NCBI GenBank assembly: GCA_949751835.1
Contig: CATKHK010000108.1
Coordinates: 1-64,000 of the forward strand
DNA from: Blepharisma japonicum
Lineage: Eukaryota; Ciliophora; Heterotrichea; Heterotrichida; Blepharismidae
Direction: 5' to 3'
DNA length: 64,000 nt
The notes under the pieces were generated by a model. That model was not told the DNA's origin. It worked only from the letters and a program-made list of their open reading frames with translations, and ran no database searches. A program made the translations under genes and the position numbers. This document shows positions 11,460 to 22,877 of the stretch, in pieces (within the stretch, counting starts at the first letter, position 1; every line of letters begins with the position of its first letter).

Positions 11460-12542
11460 ACTTGCAAAGTAATCATTCTTTACAAAATTTTTAAATGGAA
11501 CAGCAAACTCGAAATCAAATCTGCTTAATTTTGTTCAAAATTAATTCAAAGATAGAAGACTCAGATAATAAAGCAAGCCAGCTAAATCAAGAGCTGAAAA
11601 AATCAATACTAATATTCAAGAGAAAAATATTAAAACATCTGCAGTATTTAGCAAAGCCAGTAATTACCATAGAATAGAGTTAAACTTCAGAAAAAATTTG
11701 CTCAAAATATATGAAAAAACAGAGTTATTTTTCTAATTTATCACTAGCTCAAGTTTATCAAGTATATGTCAAGGTTTATTTATCATTGTATGCTTTCAAA
11801 ACGATATCTCTGGTTTTTTAAGAGGATGGTGAGTCTCCCTATATACATAAAAATAATTACTTGATAAGTCCAATCAACTAAAATGAAACAAAAGTTGTTT
11901 CACTCCGCTATTTTTTAAATAAAGACTTATCCATTTGTAATAACAATTTATTAGGCAAATATGCTGTTCATTTAAATATATATCAAATTAAAATATGAAA
12001 AGACTATTTTTCTAAAACTAATAGAATCCAAAGTACATTAAATTTAAAGATTGCATATATTTTAATATTCAAAGCAAAGTTCTTTTCAATTAACTAGTAA
12101 ACTAAATACTTTATTATATAAATCATACTAATTTTCTATTTTTTTATTTCATTCCTAATAAATTTTATACTTTCAATAATTAAAAAACCTTCAAATAATA
12201 AATCCCTTATTCTGAATTTATAAAATTCCTTTAGTTTAGTCTCATGATTAAAAATTCACAAATTAAAGAGTAAATTTTAGAATGCCAATCTAGAGATATA
12301 AAATGAAAATAATAAATTTATCTAAACTGTAAATTAATGTGAGAACTTTAAGCTCATTCTTCAAAATTTATTATACCTTTAAAACAACCTTAGAACCGTA
12401 ATAATTTTAATTTAATTTTTGTTTTGGTCGATCAAAATTCCTGCTACATAGAAGCTTTTTTAAAACTATTATTTATTATGAGTAAATCACATCAGAAATT
12501 CGTTTCCAAAACTATGGAGCAGATTAAGATTGTGCTATAAAT
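11460..12542. other. Gene-free; coiled-coil relic near the left edge
   Basis: At 11495-11735 the plus strand reads as coiled-coil-like sequence split over two frames (SKIEDSDNKASQLNQELKK, then EKINTNIQEKNIKTSAVF), another probable relic. From about 11750 to 12542 the sequence is AT-rich with nothing recognisable. Confidence 0.4.
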
Positions 12543-12936
12543 ATGGTTAATTTGAATCTGAGTATTTGCTCGAAATGCAAATGCCATCGCCTTCCTTTTA
12601 TCGCAGAATGCTCAATAGCGTAAGCTCTATTTTAGATATACACCAAACCAAAAAATGATGACGCTAAACAAGCTGAGCAAGATTACAGAGTTCATCCCAT
12701 GCAATATGTTGAACCAAGCAGTCCTAGCTAAAAAAATCGCAAAAATGATTGAAAAAGCGATCCAGCCCAAAGGAGTGCTAGTGATTGTAAGAACTTTGCA
12801 TCCTTTTACGAAGTTTCAGCCAGTTACCGTAGAAGAATCGGAAAAATGCTCAGTATTTGCAACAGGTGAGTTTTTGAAGAACCAAGGCTTGGCAGACATC
12901 TATCTTGAGAAAATGCAGCCTTTCCCAAGACTGTAA
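12543..12936 (+). pseudogene. GTP cyclohydrolase I-like fragment with 16-nt intron
   Basis: Removing a 16-nt intron at 12620-12635 (GTA...TAG) joins 125 codons that resemble the C-terminal half of GTP cyclohydrolase I (FolE), the first enzyme of pterin synthesis: CHRLPFIAECSIAYTPNQK, then LNKLSKITEF and IEKAIQPKGV. The zinc-ligand motif C-x-H-H is changed to C-K-C-H, and the later ligand Cys after the conserved His is missing (TLHPF). An in-frame TAA lies just upstream of the first ATG (12543) and the N-terminal half is absent. I judge it a truncated, inactive copy, though a short diverged gene is possible. The clean intron shows it descends from an expressed gene. Confidence 0.55.
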
Positions 12937-13250
12937 TGCCTTTTATGAAATTATATGAATTATTAAATTTTATGATATGTGTTGTTTTAATAAGTCTTGC
13001 GGTGCTTTTGGTAATTCCAGGAATTTACACACATAGCTGTATGCCCAAAAATTGTTTATACTTAAAGCTGTTTAAAAAAAGTTATAAATAAAGTTTTGAA
13101 ACCATAAAAGCATATCGCTTCTCTTGATATCAATTTCAAGTTTTCTCCAAACGATTATGAATTTTTGTGCTATAAATGTTTTAACTTAAAGAAATAATTA
13201 TGTGTCTTATTATTTACATTACATTTGCAATTTATTTATAGCTTTCTGAC
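12937..13250. other. No gene seen
   Basis: AT-rich spacer up to the 3' end of the PAS-protein gene; no feature recognised. Confidence 0.5.
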
Positions 13251-16200
13251 TTATTTTTTGTCAGAAATCAATGATTTAGGTATCATAGGAGGCAAAATTC
13301 GTGCTTGCTTTAATTTTCTTTTCTCAAAGCTTAAGAAGGGTAAGTAGTATAATAAATATAGCAGAGCTAATCCAATAGAAAATACGATTGTGATATAAAT
13401 TATCAGGTCTAGTTGATTTGCAACAACTTCTTTGGAACTTGAATCTATAAGAGTATATGCTCCTGACATGGTATTTTGCAAGGAGCTTATGTTTTTAATA
13501 AAGGCGTATACATCAGTTGGACTTGATATCCAGGAAGAATCGAAAATTATACTCTCTGCTGCACTTCCAACCCCATACTTAGTAATATCTTCTGAATCTT
13601 TAACTTCTTCAAACAAACGTATTTTCAAAATCTCGCTCATCAGTTCTTGCAAATCTTTCTTTTTCACTCTGAAATATTCTTCTTGATATTCCTTAATGGA
13701 AGTCTGAAGTCCAGTATTATAATTCGGAAATGCGTAGGAACTTTGATAAATTGAATTAAGTGACTGCTTTGTTCTTTCTCTAGCATAAAATGCAATTCGG
13801 GACAGTAAAACCCTTCGAGAATTGAAATTTTGAAGTAGCTTTGGACGATTTATCATATATTTTTGGCAATTTTCATATAAATATAAATAGATCAGGAGAT
13901 AATATGCTAGTGAAACTGAGGCAAAAAAAATGAGCCTTCAGCTGAACTTTCAAACAGTTTTCGACTCGATACGAGAGTCTTGATTCTGCATGGACTTTAT
14001 ATTGCTGTTATTATCAAAAGACAAATCAGTCCCATGGACTCCTGATAGTCGATCCAAGGACGCTTGCTTAAGGGTAAAGTAAGCAGATAAGACTGATTTT
14101 CTAATAAATGTTCAAAATTTCTCATAGATAACTTTGAGTGCGATGATGAAATATAAAAGTACTAAAAAGCAAACACCTAAAACTAGGATCCCTAGTATAA
14201 GCAAAGCATTTATAACGGCCCCGTTTTCCTTTATCCTGACACTTTCACAATTCACTAATCCGCTAAGCGCAGATTTGATGTAATGATAAGGAAAAGTTAA
14301 ACTATTGATAACTAGTGACTGCATTTCGCTATTAATTGAGGATTTCGACAGAGCGTGTTTTAGTATAGCTCGATTCTAAATAAATAATACATTTTCGATA
14401 AATAATGTTAATGTGTCGTAAAGGTTATGGTAGCTTAGATGCGGCTTTCCATCGAATTCCCAAACTGGTATGATATCATTGATTACAATATCTGAGCTGC
14501 TACAGTATCTTCATTGAGGAAGATTGTCCAAAAGAGTGTTTTGCAAACTTATAAGATCTTGAGTGACTTTATTCAAGTATTCAAGATCACTTGTTAAGTT
14601 ATAAACTCCATAAGCGAGCTCAAGGTTAATAGACTTGACAACTCCAGCGGTGTCGCCAATGTAGAATAAAGCTTGCCCTAGGTTTGAAAAAGTTTTAAGG
14701 TCATTAGTATGCGATACATCGTCTACAATATAAACTAAAATTCCAGCATTTGTAGCAATCATAGAAAAAATCTGCATAAAGAATACAGTAAAAAATAAAA
14801 CAAGCTGAAATACTTTGATTGCCTTTTCAGTCTTTTGAATATAGGTAAAAGCGATTTCTAATTAAAAAATACTATTGGTTGAAGCTGTGGATTGTGAGAC
14901 ATTACTTTGCGCTTGTGAAGCAGATTTTTCTCCTTCTTCTTCTAGCAGCCCAACATTCTCGTTCCCAGACATAACAATACTTCCAACCATATCGTCGTGG
15001 CTGATTGAGCTCAATATTTCTTTGGCAAATTGAATATGAATTCTTTCATAATTTCCACTTGGTGTCTGGTCAATTATAGACATAGACGTATCAGCCTTTA
15101 AAATTTTATTCAAATGGTCGGTCTGTTCTGCTGCCTGCCCATTGCTCCAGATTTCAATTTCTTTTGGGTCATTGACAACTAGAAGAGCATGAAGGATAGT
15201 TTTCCTTATTTTCTTTGTGATGTGTATAAGTGCAAATTCTTTATCATTCAACTCGATAATCCAAGGATCATAAAGGAACATGCTTGATATCTGAAGCCCA
15301 GGAATAAATTGGGAAATATCTCTATTATGCAGGTTCTCACTGCGGACTCCAAAATAATGAGGGATAAGCTGAGAAAATGCATAAATTTCTCCTAACTCAG
15401 AAAGTAGAATAATGCTTCTTTTGTGGCTACAAGGAGAAAATGATGTAATAAAATAGGCATCATTTTTGAACGCTGTCAGCTTAATAAGAATGCTACATTC
15501 AAATAAATACCCATCGTGATCCTGGAGAAACAAGAAGCTCGGGTGCTTAACAAACGTATCGTTGCATTTTGACAAGTATTTTTTCATCTGTTGATTATTA
15601 GTCGTCGAATAAGGCTTAGGAATGAAATTCGCTAAGTTCGTGCCTATAATTTCGGCCTGTGAAACTTTTAATATCTGTCCGCCTTTTTCGTTGATATAGG
15701 CAATTGAGCCAAATGTATCAGAATTAGCAGATATTAGAATGATTCCAGAGTTTTCATCATAATCCCCTAATTTTCGATGATAGCCAAGCATTGAGTCGAG
15801 GGCACCAAATCTTTGTTTTCTTTTCAATATTGAGCTTCCTTCTTCTGATTCACCTAAAATATTATCCAAAAAGGAGCCATATAAGTCATAAACTTCTGAG
15901 TATTTGTTTTTTGTTATGAGAGATCCGTATACCTCTTTAATATTTTGGGCCAGATCTGAAACCTTTCTTGTGATCCTAACAAGTTTTTCTTCGCTTGCGT
16001 TTTTCCTAACAATCTCATCCCAAAGATCTAGTAGACTATAGCAGATTTCTTCATCTTTTGCTTTGGCTTCATTAAGAAGGAGAACATATTCTAAATAGTC
16101 CACTTCAGGAAGAAATGCAGAGTGCTCTTCTGTTAATCTTTTTAAAATCCTGGCTTTTTGGATATTTCCTTCTAAACTTGATTTTAAAAACCTGAGTTTG

Positions 16201-17462
16201 GTCAGCTTTACTCTTGCCAGTCTTTCATCTTTGATAGCATCAAGGCAAAAATTTACCTCCCAGAGCACGAAGAGTTCATTTTTTTTAAAGCTTTTGTTGT
16301 CATAGCATTTCGAAAATAAATCAGTTATTGATGTTTTATTTTCGATATCCTTGCTTATTAAGTGATGCCTAATTGAATGCTCAAAGGAGAATTGGTCAGA
16401 AAGGCTGATTTCTCTCTTTTCTAGAGCGAGATATTTCACACGCATAAAGTGAATTGCAAAGGCTATTATAAGAGCAGGGACAAAGAAAACCATAATTGTG
16501 AGTACACCCGCATCGTCAAGAGAATATCCAAATAAAAATATGAAAGCGATAGTAGAAATTGCTGAGAGTTTGCCACAAACTATTAAATTTTCCAATAAGC
16601 TATAGTAAGGTAAAAATTTGAACAGCTTTCTTAGTATAATAGAGCTCATGAAAAGCACCGTCACTATGTAATAGGGATAATTATCTTCCCCCACCAAAAT
16701 ATACAAGCCACATTCAATTGAGCAAAAAATAACAAAAAGGAGATCAATTGCAGAATTTGTTCTGGCTCTTAAATTTTTATTGAAATTCTGGTGCCGTATA
16801 TCAGCTGTAAACAGAACTTCTGATAGTGCAGATAATATTAAGACAAGAATTGAAACAATGCTAATTATTGATCCGATAGGTCCATAATCGAAATCTCCTG
16901 CATGCGAATTATAGTACTCCTTAACATCTGTAGCAGGGAAAGTTGAATATTTAAATACGACAAAGAAAATGGTGAGACTTGGAATAAAAGCAATTGTCGC
17001 AAAAAGAGACAAAACTTTTCTTGCAAGCCATCCTATAAGTCAGGGAGTTTTCTTTTTCAAATGTCTCAAAATTCCAAATAAAATTGCAACTTTAATAGGA
17101 AAATGTATAATTACTGAAAGAACTGTGAAACAACTCGAAAAAATACTGAATTCGACACAATAATTATCGAAGGACAGAATTCATAAATAGTTCCAAAATC
17201 AGGAGTAATTATCTCAATTACTCATAGTCATCTGTGAGTTTCAGAAAATTGAAATTACTTGAATTGTTATAATGATGCTAATAGATATTTCAGTTGCCAA
17301 TTGGGTTCTTCAAGTGATTTCTGTGCTATATTTTTGATTTATTATGTCTACCATTGAATCAATCAAAAAATTGTACACTCTTGGAAGAAAATTATGATGC
17401 TGCTTTTCTTCCAATAAAATGTTTTCTTCGAAAATTTGATCTTTGGCTTTGAAAGAAGACAT
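13251..17462 (-). CDS. Large PAS-domain multi-membrane-segment protein
   Basis: A 1393-residue protein after removing two 15-nt introns (14376-14390 and 14858-14872) and reading many TGA codons as Trp; the total then divides exactly by three. The ATG at 17462 is the first in frame. Residues about 65-380 hold roughly seven hydrophobic segments, residues 380-560 are helical, a PAS-like domain lies near 570-700 (contains IAYINEKGGQILKVSQAEII), and the C-terminal third has about four more membrane segments before a basic tail. This arrangement matches the large, expanded family of PAS/TmcB-like transmembrane proteins of ciliates, probably surface or ciliary-membrane sensors; ligand and output are unknown. 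The first intron in translation order (14858-14872) overlaps an in-frame TAA, so unspliced transcripts would stop there. Confidence 0.85.
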
Positions 17463-18133
17463 TTGTTTGTAATTTATGAAAATAATAAAATTAATCCAAA
17501 ACTTTATCTAGCTAAAATCCAGCTATAATCATTTAGGAAATTAAAAGGCATTTATACCAGCCGTTAGGCTGCTCACTTATGAAGATTTCATTTGAAGGAT
17601 AATAGAGATTTTAGCATTTATTATAAAATTAATAAGAATCTAGATTAATAAAAAAGAAATTTTAAGTCAGGCAAATGGCTAAATTAGAGAATGATGACTT
17701 TTTTATTTGGTGTCTATTTGTGAATTACTAATAATTACATTTTAGAATATCAAATATGAAATATTTAAATAGAGCTATTTATAAATGATATTCTCGTTGC
17801 AGATTCTGATAGATCATCTATATAATTCTATAATCATCAGGCTCCTTATTCCGTTAACTAATTTTCAAAATTTAACTATTCATTTATAAATTAGGAAATT
17901 ATTCTCATATTATCATTGCGGAAAATTATTTTGTTTTAATCACCTTTTATTTATACTAACATCAAAGTTTAAAAATACTAGATCTAGCTATATGGCTTTA
18001 TTTCTCATCTAGACCAGTCTAATCCCTAGGAAAAATTAATGACTATATATTGATGTTATCTTTTTCATATAAATTTCTTTTTTTGATCCCATCAGTAACT
18101 TTAGTTTATAAAGAAAACTTCTTTACTTACAAA
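17463..18133. other. Divergent intergenic region
   Basis: AT-rich region between divergent genes, presumably holding both promoters. No motif stands out and no further gene is visible. The frame of the downstream gene is open from 18050, but the ATG at 18134 best fits the paralogous fragment at 4579. Confidence 0.5.
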
Positions 18134-20110
18134 ATGGATGTATCAGCTACACTAGAAAATTTAAATCATTTTCATCAAAAAGCAATAGAGCATGATGAAA
18201 TTCTGCATTTCCGAGAAGACGTTATTTCGCTAATCAAAGCATCTAGTCAAAAAGGTCTCTTCAAAGGGGTATATAACCAATCAGATTTTATCCAAAATCT
18301 CAGACCTCAAAAGCTAAACAGCATTTTGCCCAAGATTTCTCAGCAAAGAAAACTAAATCTTTATGAGTTATTTGTAAAGCATGCTGATGTAGCAAATATT
18401 AAGGTCAATGTTCCAACTACTCTTCTAAGAACTGGCGAAAACTCAATGACTTTTTTAGTCCATACTCTTAAAAATGGAAATGTCATCTCTAGGCCTTGCC
18501 AACAAAGCGAGTTTTTCAAAATAAAAACCGACAATTCAGGCGCCAAAACGCCTCTTTATTGTTTCAAAAAGATTAATAAAAAGGCAATTCCACTTTATTC
18601 CAAAGAAAGTGCCGAAAACATGTGAAACTTAACCAAAGACCCTGCAACTCTGCAACTTTATATTAGAAGAACATCAAAAATAAGAGTCAAGTGAAATTTA
18701 GATTCAAAGCTAGAATATATACCTATTACAAAATCAACCCAAATTATTGACCAAATAACAGAAGAACCAATAAAAAGCCCTTCCAAATCATTCAAAAAGC
18801 GACTACAAACAATCACAGATATCTCTGAGCTGAAATACACAAAGGCGATGCTTCAAAAATCAAAGACTTTAAGCAAAGCAAGGCTCAAGTCAGTTACAAA
18901 GCCACTTTTACCTCAAATAGAAAGGAGCAGCAAGCCCCGTTCAAGATCACAAATAGTTCGAAGAAGTCCAAGCTTGAAAGAAAAAGAAGAAGCAAGCTTT
19001 GACCAATCCTTAACATCAGATGGAACCCTCAACACTCCAGTGAGGAAACTTACAGCTTCTGATGCAAAAATCGATGATGAGGAAAAAATTCAGAAAATTA
19101 TGGAAATTGAGTCTATGATTTCTCAAGCTATTGGTTTCTTCAATACAGCTGTTTTTAGAGGGCATGAACTTAAAGAAATGACATTTGACTTCATTTTAGA
19201 TAAAAACAAAAATTGGGTGCTGATTAAATGCAGGGAGTATAATTTGAATTGCCAAATAAATTTAAGCTATATTAACACCCCAACAAATGATAAGCATAAA
19301 AGAAGGAGAAGCCAATCTAACAGCGCCATAAAAGCTCTTAAGGAGAGTACCCCAATGCTATCAAAAAAGAATTCAATGCCAAAAATTAAAACGAAACTGA
19401 GTGAAAGTGATGAGGACGTTGAAGTTTCAGTAAATTTAGTGCCGAGACATAGAATGATCCTTTCAAATGAAATCAATGAAAAAGATGTGCTTGAAAAGTA
19501 TACTAAAGCAAGTGAAAATATAGATCATATAATAAAGCGGCAGGCAACCAAGCTGGGAGAGCACAAAGCGCCTGCAAGCTTCTCAAATCCTTTGATTTCT
19601 AAGTTTCAATGCCCTTTCAGAAACCATGATCACTTTGAGCACGTGAAAGTCCATAAAAGTAAAAACTGGAATGAAAAAATTTGCAACCTAACCCAAAGCC
19701 ATTTAAATGATGTCATTGATAGTTTAGACGAGCTAAAGGTAAATTCTCTGCAAGCTCAGCAAAGTTTGGTACAAAAATATGGTGGGAATGATTTTTGGAA
19801 CCAATTCATTCTTTCACTTTATAACAAGATTTTATCAAACGAAATTTTACACAAGTATTTCATCAAAATGAAGCTGGAGAATTTCAAAATGATTGTAAAT
19901 GGGATGTTCATTATTTTTAATGGAGAAGTCAGTCCTGAGTTCAGAAGAAGGGTAAGGATGGCCCATCACCGATTAGGACTAGCTGAAGCAGAATTCAACT
20001 GCTACGCAGATATCTTCAAAAGCACTTTGACAGAGCAGCAAGTCGACGAAAGAGACAAAAAGATGATTATGTCACAAGTGAAATCAATGAAGTGTTTAAT
20101 ATGCAGGTAA
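18134..20110 (+). CDS. Unknown protein with C-terminal truncated-globin domain
   Basis: A 658-residue protein with TGA read as Trp at 18623-18625 and near 18694; no intron, TAA stop. Residues 1-110 and about 320-380 match the subtelomeric fragments at 4579 and 5504, defining a lineage family; the second block ends in NKNWVLIKCREY. The middle is Ser/Lys-rich. Residues about 545-658 resemble a group-I truncated haemoglobin: QKYGGNDFW, a B10-type Tyr (SLYNKIL), a CD1-type Phe (HKYF) and the proximal His block AHHRLGL, followed by the usual terminal helix. A truncated globin binds haem and senses or handles O2/NO; here it would do so as the tail of a larger protein. The globin call rests on motif order, not a search; the N-terminal role is unknown. 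Confidence 0.75.
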
Positions 20111-20628
20111 AGATTTTTAATATTAAATAATTGTTTTACTTTTGGAGTCAGAACATTAACCTCAGACTACGGCATATTTCTGATCTAAAAATACTGATAT
20201 TTAGCAATATCATTTTATTTTAGAAATTTGTTTTCAATAATAAAGGTTATTTCTTTAAAACAATATTTTTAAGTAATGAACCAATTTTCATTAATTAAAA
20301 TTTTAATGTATTTGGCTCTGATTAAGCAAAATAATAAAGAAATTAAACAATACAATATTTTTTAATTTTAACATATGCTGGTGAAATCAGCATCTATTTA
20401 AATCTGAGCAAAGCAAGATTGAGTAAAAATATATATCTCTTAACTAGGAATTACTTAATCGTCAAATTCAATAATCAGTAGAACATTGAAAAATTTTTTA
20501 AGTAATGAACAGAATTTGGCTTTAAGCGAAAAGCTAAAATAAGGAATAAAATTCTATATATGTTTTCACTATTAATTAAATATAATTAGCTGAATATAAT
20601 AAAATATATAACAATTAAGCAAATGGAA
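20111..20628. other. Convergent intergenic region
   Basis: Very AT-rich spacer between two convergent genes; nothing recognised. Confidence 0.5.
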
Positions 20629-21327
20629 TTATTGTAAATACTTACTAGGAAATCTTGCTTTTATTTGAATTCCAGGTATTATTAAAGGCAAGAGATCATT
20701 CCTTTCTTCTGAGTAAATCATAAAAATAACCTTCCTCAACGGGAATTTGCTTGTGATGTCTGTAAAAGACACTCTTTTGAATTTAATTTTTTTTGAAGTG
20801 CCAACATCCTGAATTCTGGAATTTCTTAAAATTTGTTCATTTTTACTTGACTTTGTAATTTCCTTTGGAGGCACTTCATATGTGAAGGCTTTTATCTTCA
20901 AGCCGAAGCTCGGACTGCTGAGAGTTTCTATTCCACAAATTGTTACTTTCAATGAGAAAGGTTTATTTTTGTATAAGACCTGACTAATTGGTGAAGCTAA
21001 CTTTATTACGCAATTGGTATTTGGGACCGTACAAAAAACTTCTTTAAGGGCTTGAATTGCATCCCTTTCAAGCTTTGCTTCTTGTTGAGCTGAATCACTT
21101 GTTATACTTTGTAATCTTGAGAGAGTAAAATTAAATTCTTCTTCTAATTTCCTTCCTTGCTCTAGCATGCTTTTCAATAAATTTTCTTGCCGACCGAACC
21201 AGGAATCCAAAAGTTGATCGAAAGATCTTTCATTTTCAAGAAGGCTAGGATGAAGAGGAAGAGAAACAGAATGAATAGATATATCAAGATCAGAATGGCT
21301 GTTTCCGGGGTGATAATTTCCGTCCAT
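20629..21327 (-). CDS. Hypothetical protein, helical N-half, beta-rich C-half
   Basis: A 232-residue protein, ATG at 21327, TAA stop, no intron. Residues about 30-95 are predicted helical/coiled coil (FGRQENLLKSMLEQGRKLEE). Residues 105-225 alternate hydrophobic strands (VLYKNKPFSLKVTICGIETL, then LRKVIFMIYSEER and PLIIPGIQIKARFP), suggesting an immunoglobulin-like or beta-sandwich fold. I do not recognise the family. It is isolated, with over 500 bp free on the 3' side and 1.5 kb on the 5' side. Confidence 0.7.
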   Translation of the reverse strand: MDGNYHPGNSHSDLDISIHSVSLPLHPSLLENERSFDQLLDSWFGRQENLLKSMLEQGRKLEEEFNFTLSRLQSITSDSAQQEAKLERDAIQALKEVFCTVPNTNCVIKLASPISQVLYKNKPFSLKVTICGIETLSSPSFGLKIKAFTYEVPPKEITKSSKNEQILRNSRIQDVGTSKKIKFKRVSFTDITSKFPLRKVIFMIYSEERNDLLPLIIPGIQIKARFPSKYLQ

Positions 21328-22877
21328 TGATATTAAGAATTAGTTAATAAAAATTCTGACTGCTAAACTGTCTGTTTTTCACTTATATCTAGATAAGCCA
21401 AAAATGAATTGAATTATTCATTTTAACAAGATGATGTTTCAAAGAAGTTTCGAAAATGCTTTATCATAAAGTTTAGAGAAACATAAAATAAATTTTTTAT
21501 GAATAATAAAACCTTTTTATAAAATTAACACCACAGAAAGCTGATTTTAACAGAAATATAATAAATCTCTCCATTTGTGAATGTATTAATTGATATAAAA
21601 CTGATATTATAGACAAATGAAAAAAGCTTAACCATTAATTATGAAGCTGAAATAAAATTCTACACAAAATGCCAAAATTAAGGGGCTATTTTTACTTTAA
21701 AATGATTTAATATGTTATATGATTGCCGCAGAAGCTCTTTCCCTAATAGCGTCATTCATGTCATTCATGAATTTAAAAATTTTATATAAGTTATTCTTAT
21801 AGTTTTTTAAGTAAAAGTATATGGAACTTCACAAACTTAAGTATGCTCAATTTATATGAGTCTTAATTTTTAATGATTCCGTTCTTCCTAAAATCAACTA
21901 TTGAAAAACTCCTACTGTGATCCAAATAATGCATCAATGCATGGTACACAATTAAAAGCAACTCAAAAATTTTGAAAATCCATATTTATCGACAAATTTA
22001 ATTAGAAAAAAACAAATCCAATATATCTTTTTCTAACAATTTCTTGTTAGATGTTCATTTAATATTTTAAAGCTTGTTAAAAATTAAAAGAGGAGTTTTA
22101 ATTAAAAAACTTGTTAATGTCTTTCAGCAGTTTAATAGCAAATTTAATATATCTGCTCTTTGTCTGTCTTCTTAAGGAAAAATAATTAATTGAAGAGGAG
22201 AGAAAGTAAAACTCGAAAAAGTATATGATTCAATTTTTAATATTAGCCACCTTGATCGACGATGGGGGTCGTTTGGGAAGATTTAGAATATTTTTAAGTA
22301 CTTGCCAGCATCATTTTTTTTAAATGTTTTAAGATAAGAAATTTCACATACAGAAACTGATCTTTATGAGAAAGGTGCATTTCCATTGAATTATTTCTTC
22401 TTATTAAAAATAATTTTGATCCAACAGACACAAAAGTTTATTAGATTAATATAGGAAGTGCTCGAAACAGAAAAGTTAAGAGCTGTATTGAACTAACATA
22501 TGAATAATGTAGGCAAATAAGCAATTAGAATGATAAAAATCTTAAATAACTTGAGTAGCATAATATAAACGCGATGGCTGAAGTTAGATAAAAATTGTTT
22601 TATTGATCAAAGGAGTTCAGCTTCATTTAAATTTAAAATTGATAAATTTATTATTTGTTTTTGAAAAAATTATTAGTTTTTCTTTAAGATGCATATTTCA
22701 GCTTGAAGGTTTATTTTCCTGTTTAGATTACCACCTTAGAATAAATATAAGATAATTTATGCAGAAATGAAAAGCCTTATTATTGCTAAAGACAAATATA
22801 TCTACTTTAATTCCAGCATATAAAGCAGCCTTCATTAAATTTGTTACATAATAACATTTTAAAATTAAAATAATTAA
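21328..22877. other. Long AT-rich gene-free region
   Basis: About 1.55 kb between divergent genes with no frame longer than a few tens of codons, no domain and no RNA recognised. It contains promoters for both sides. It is the longest empty stretch in the window. Confidence 0.5.
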
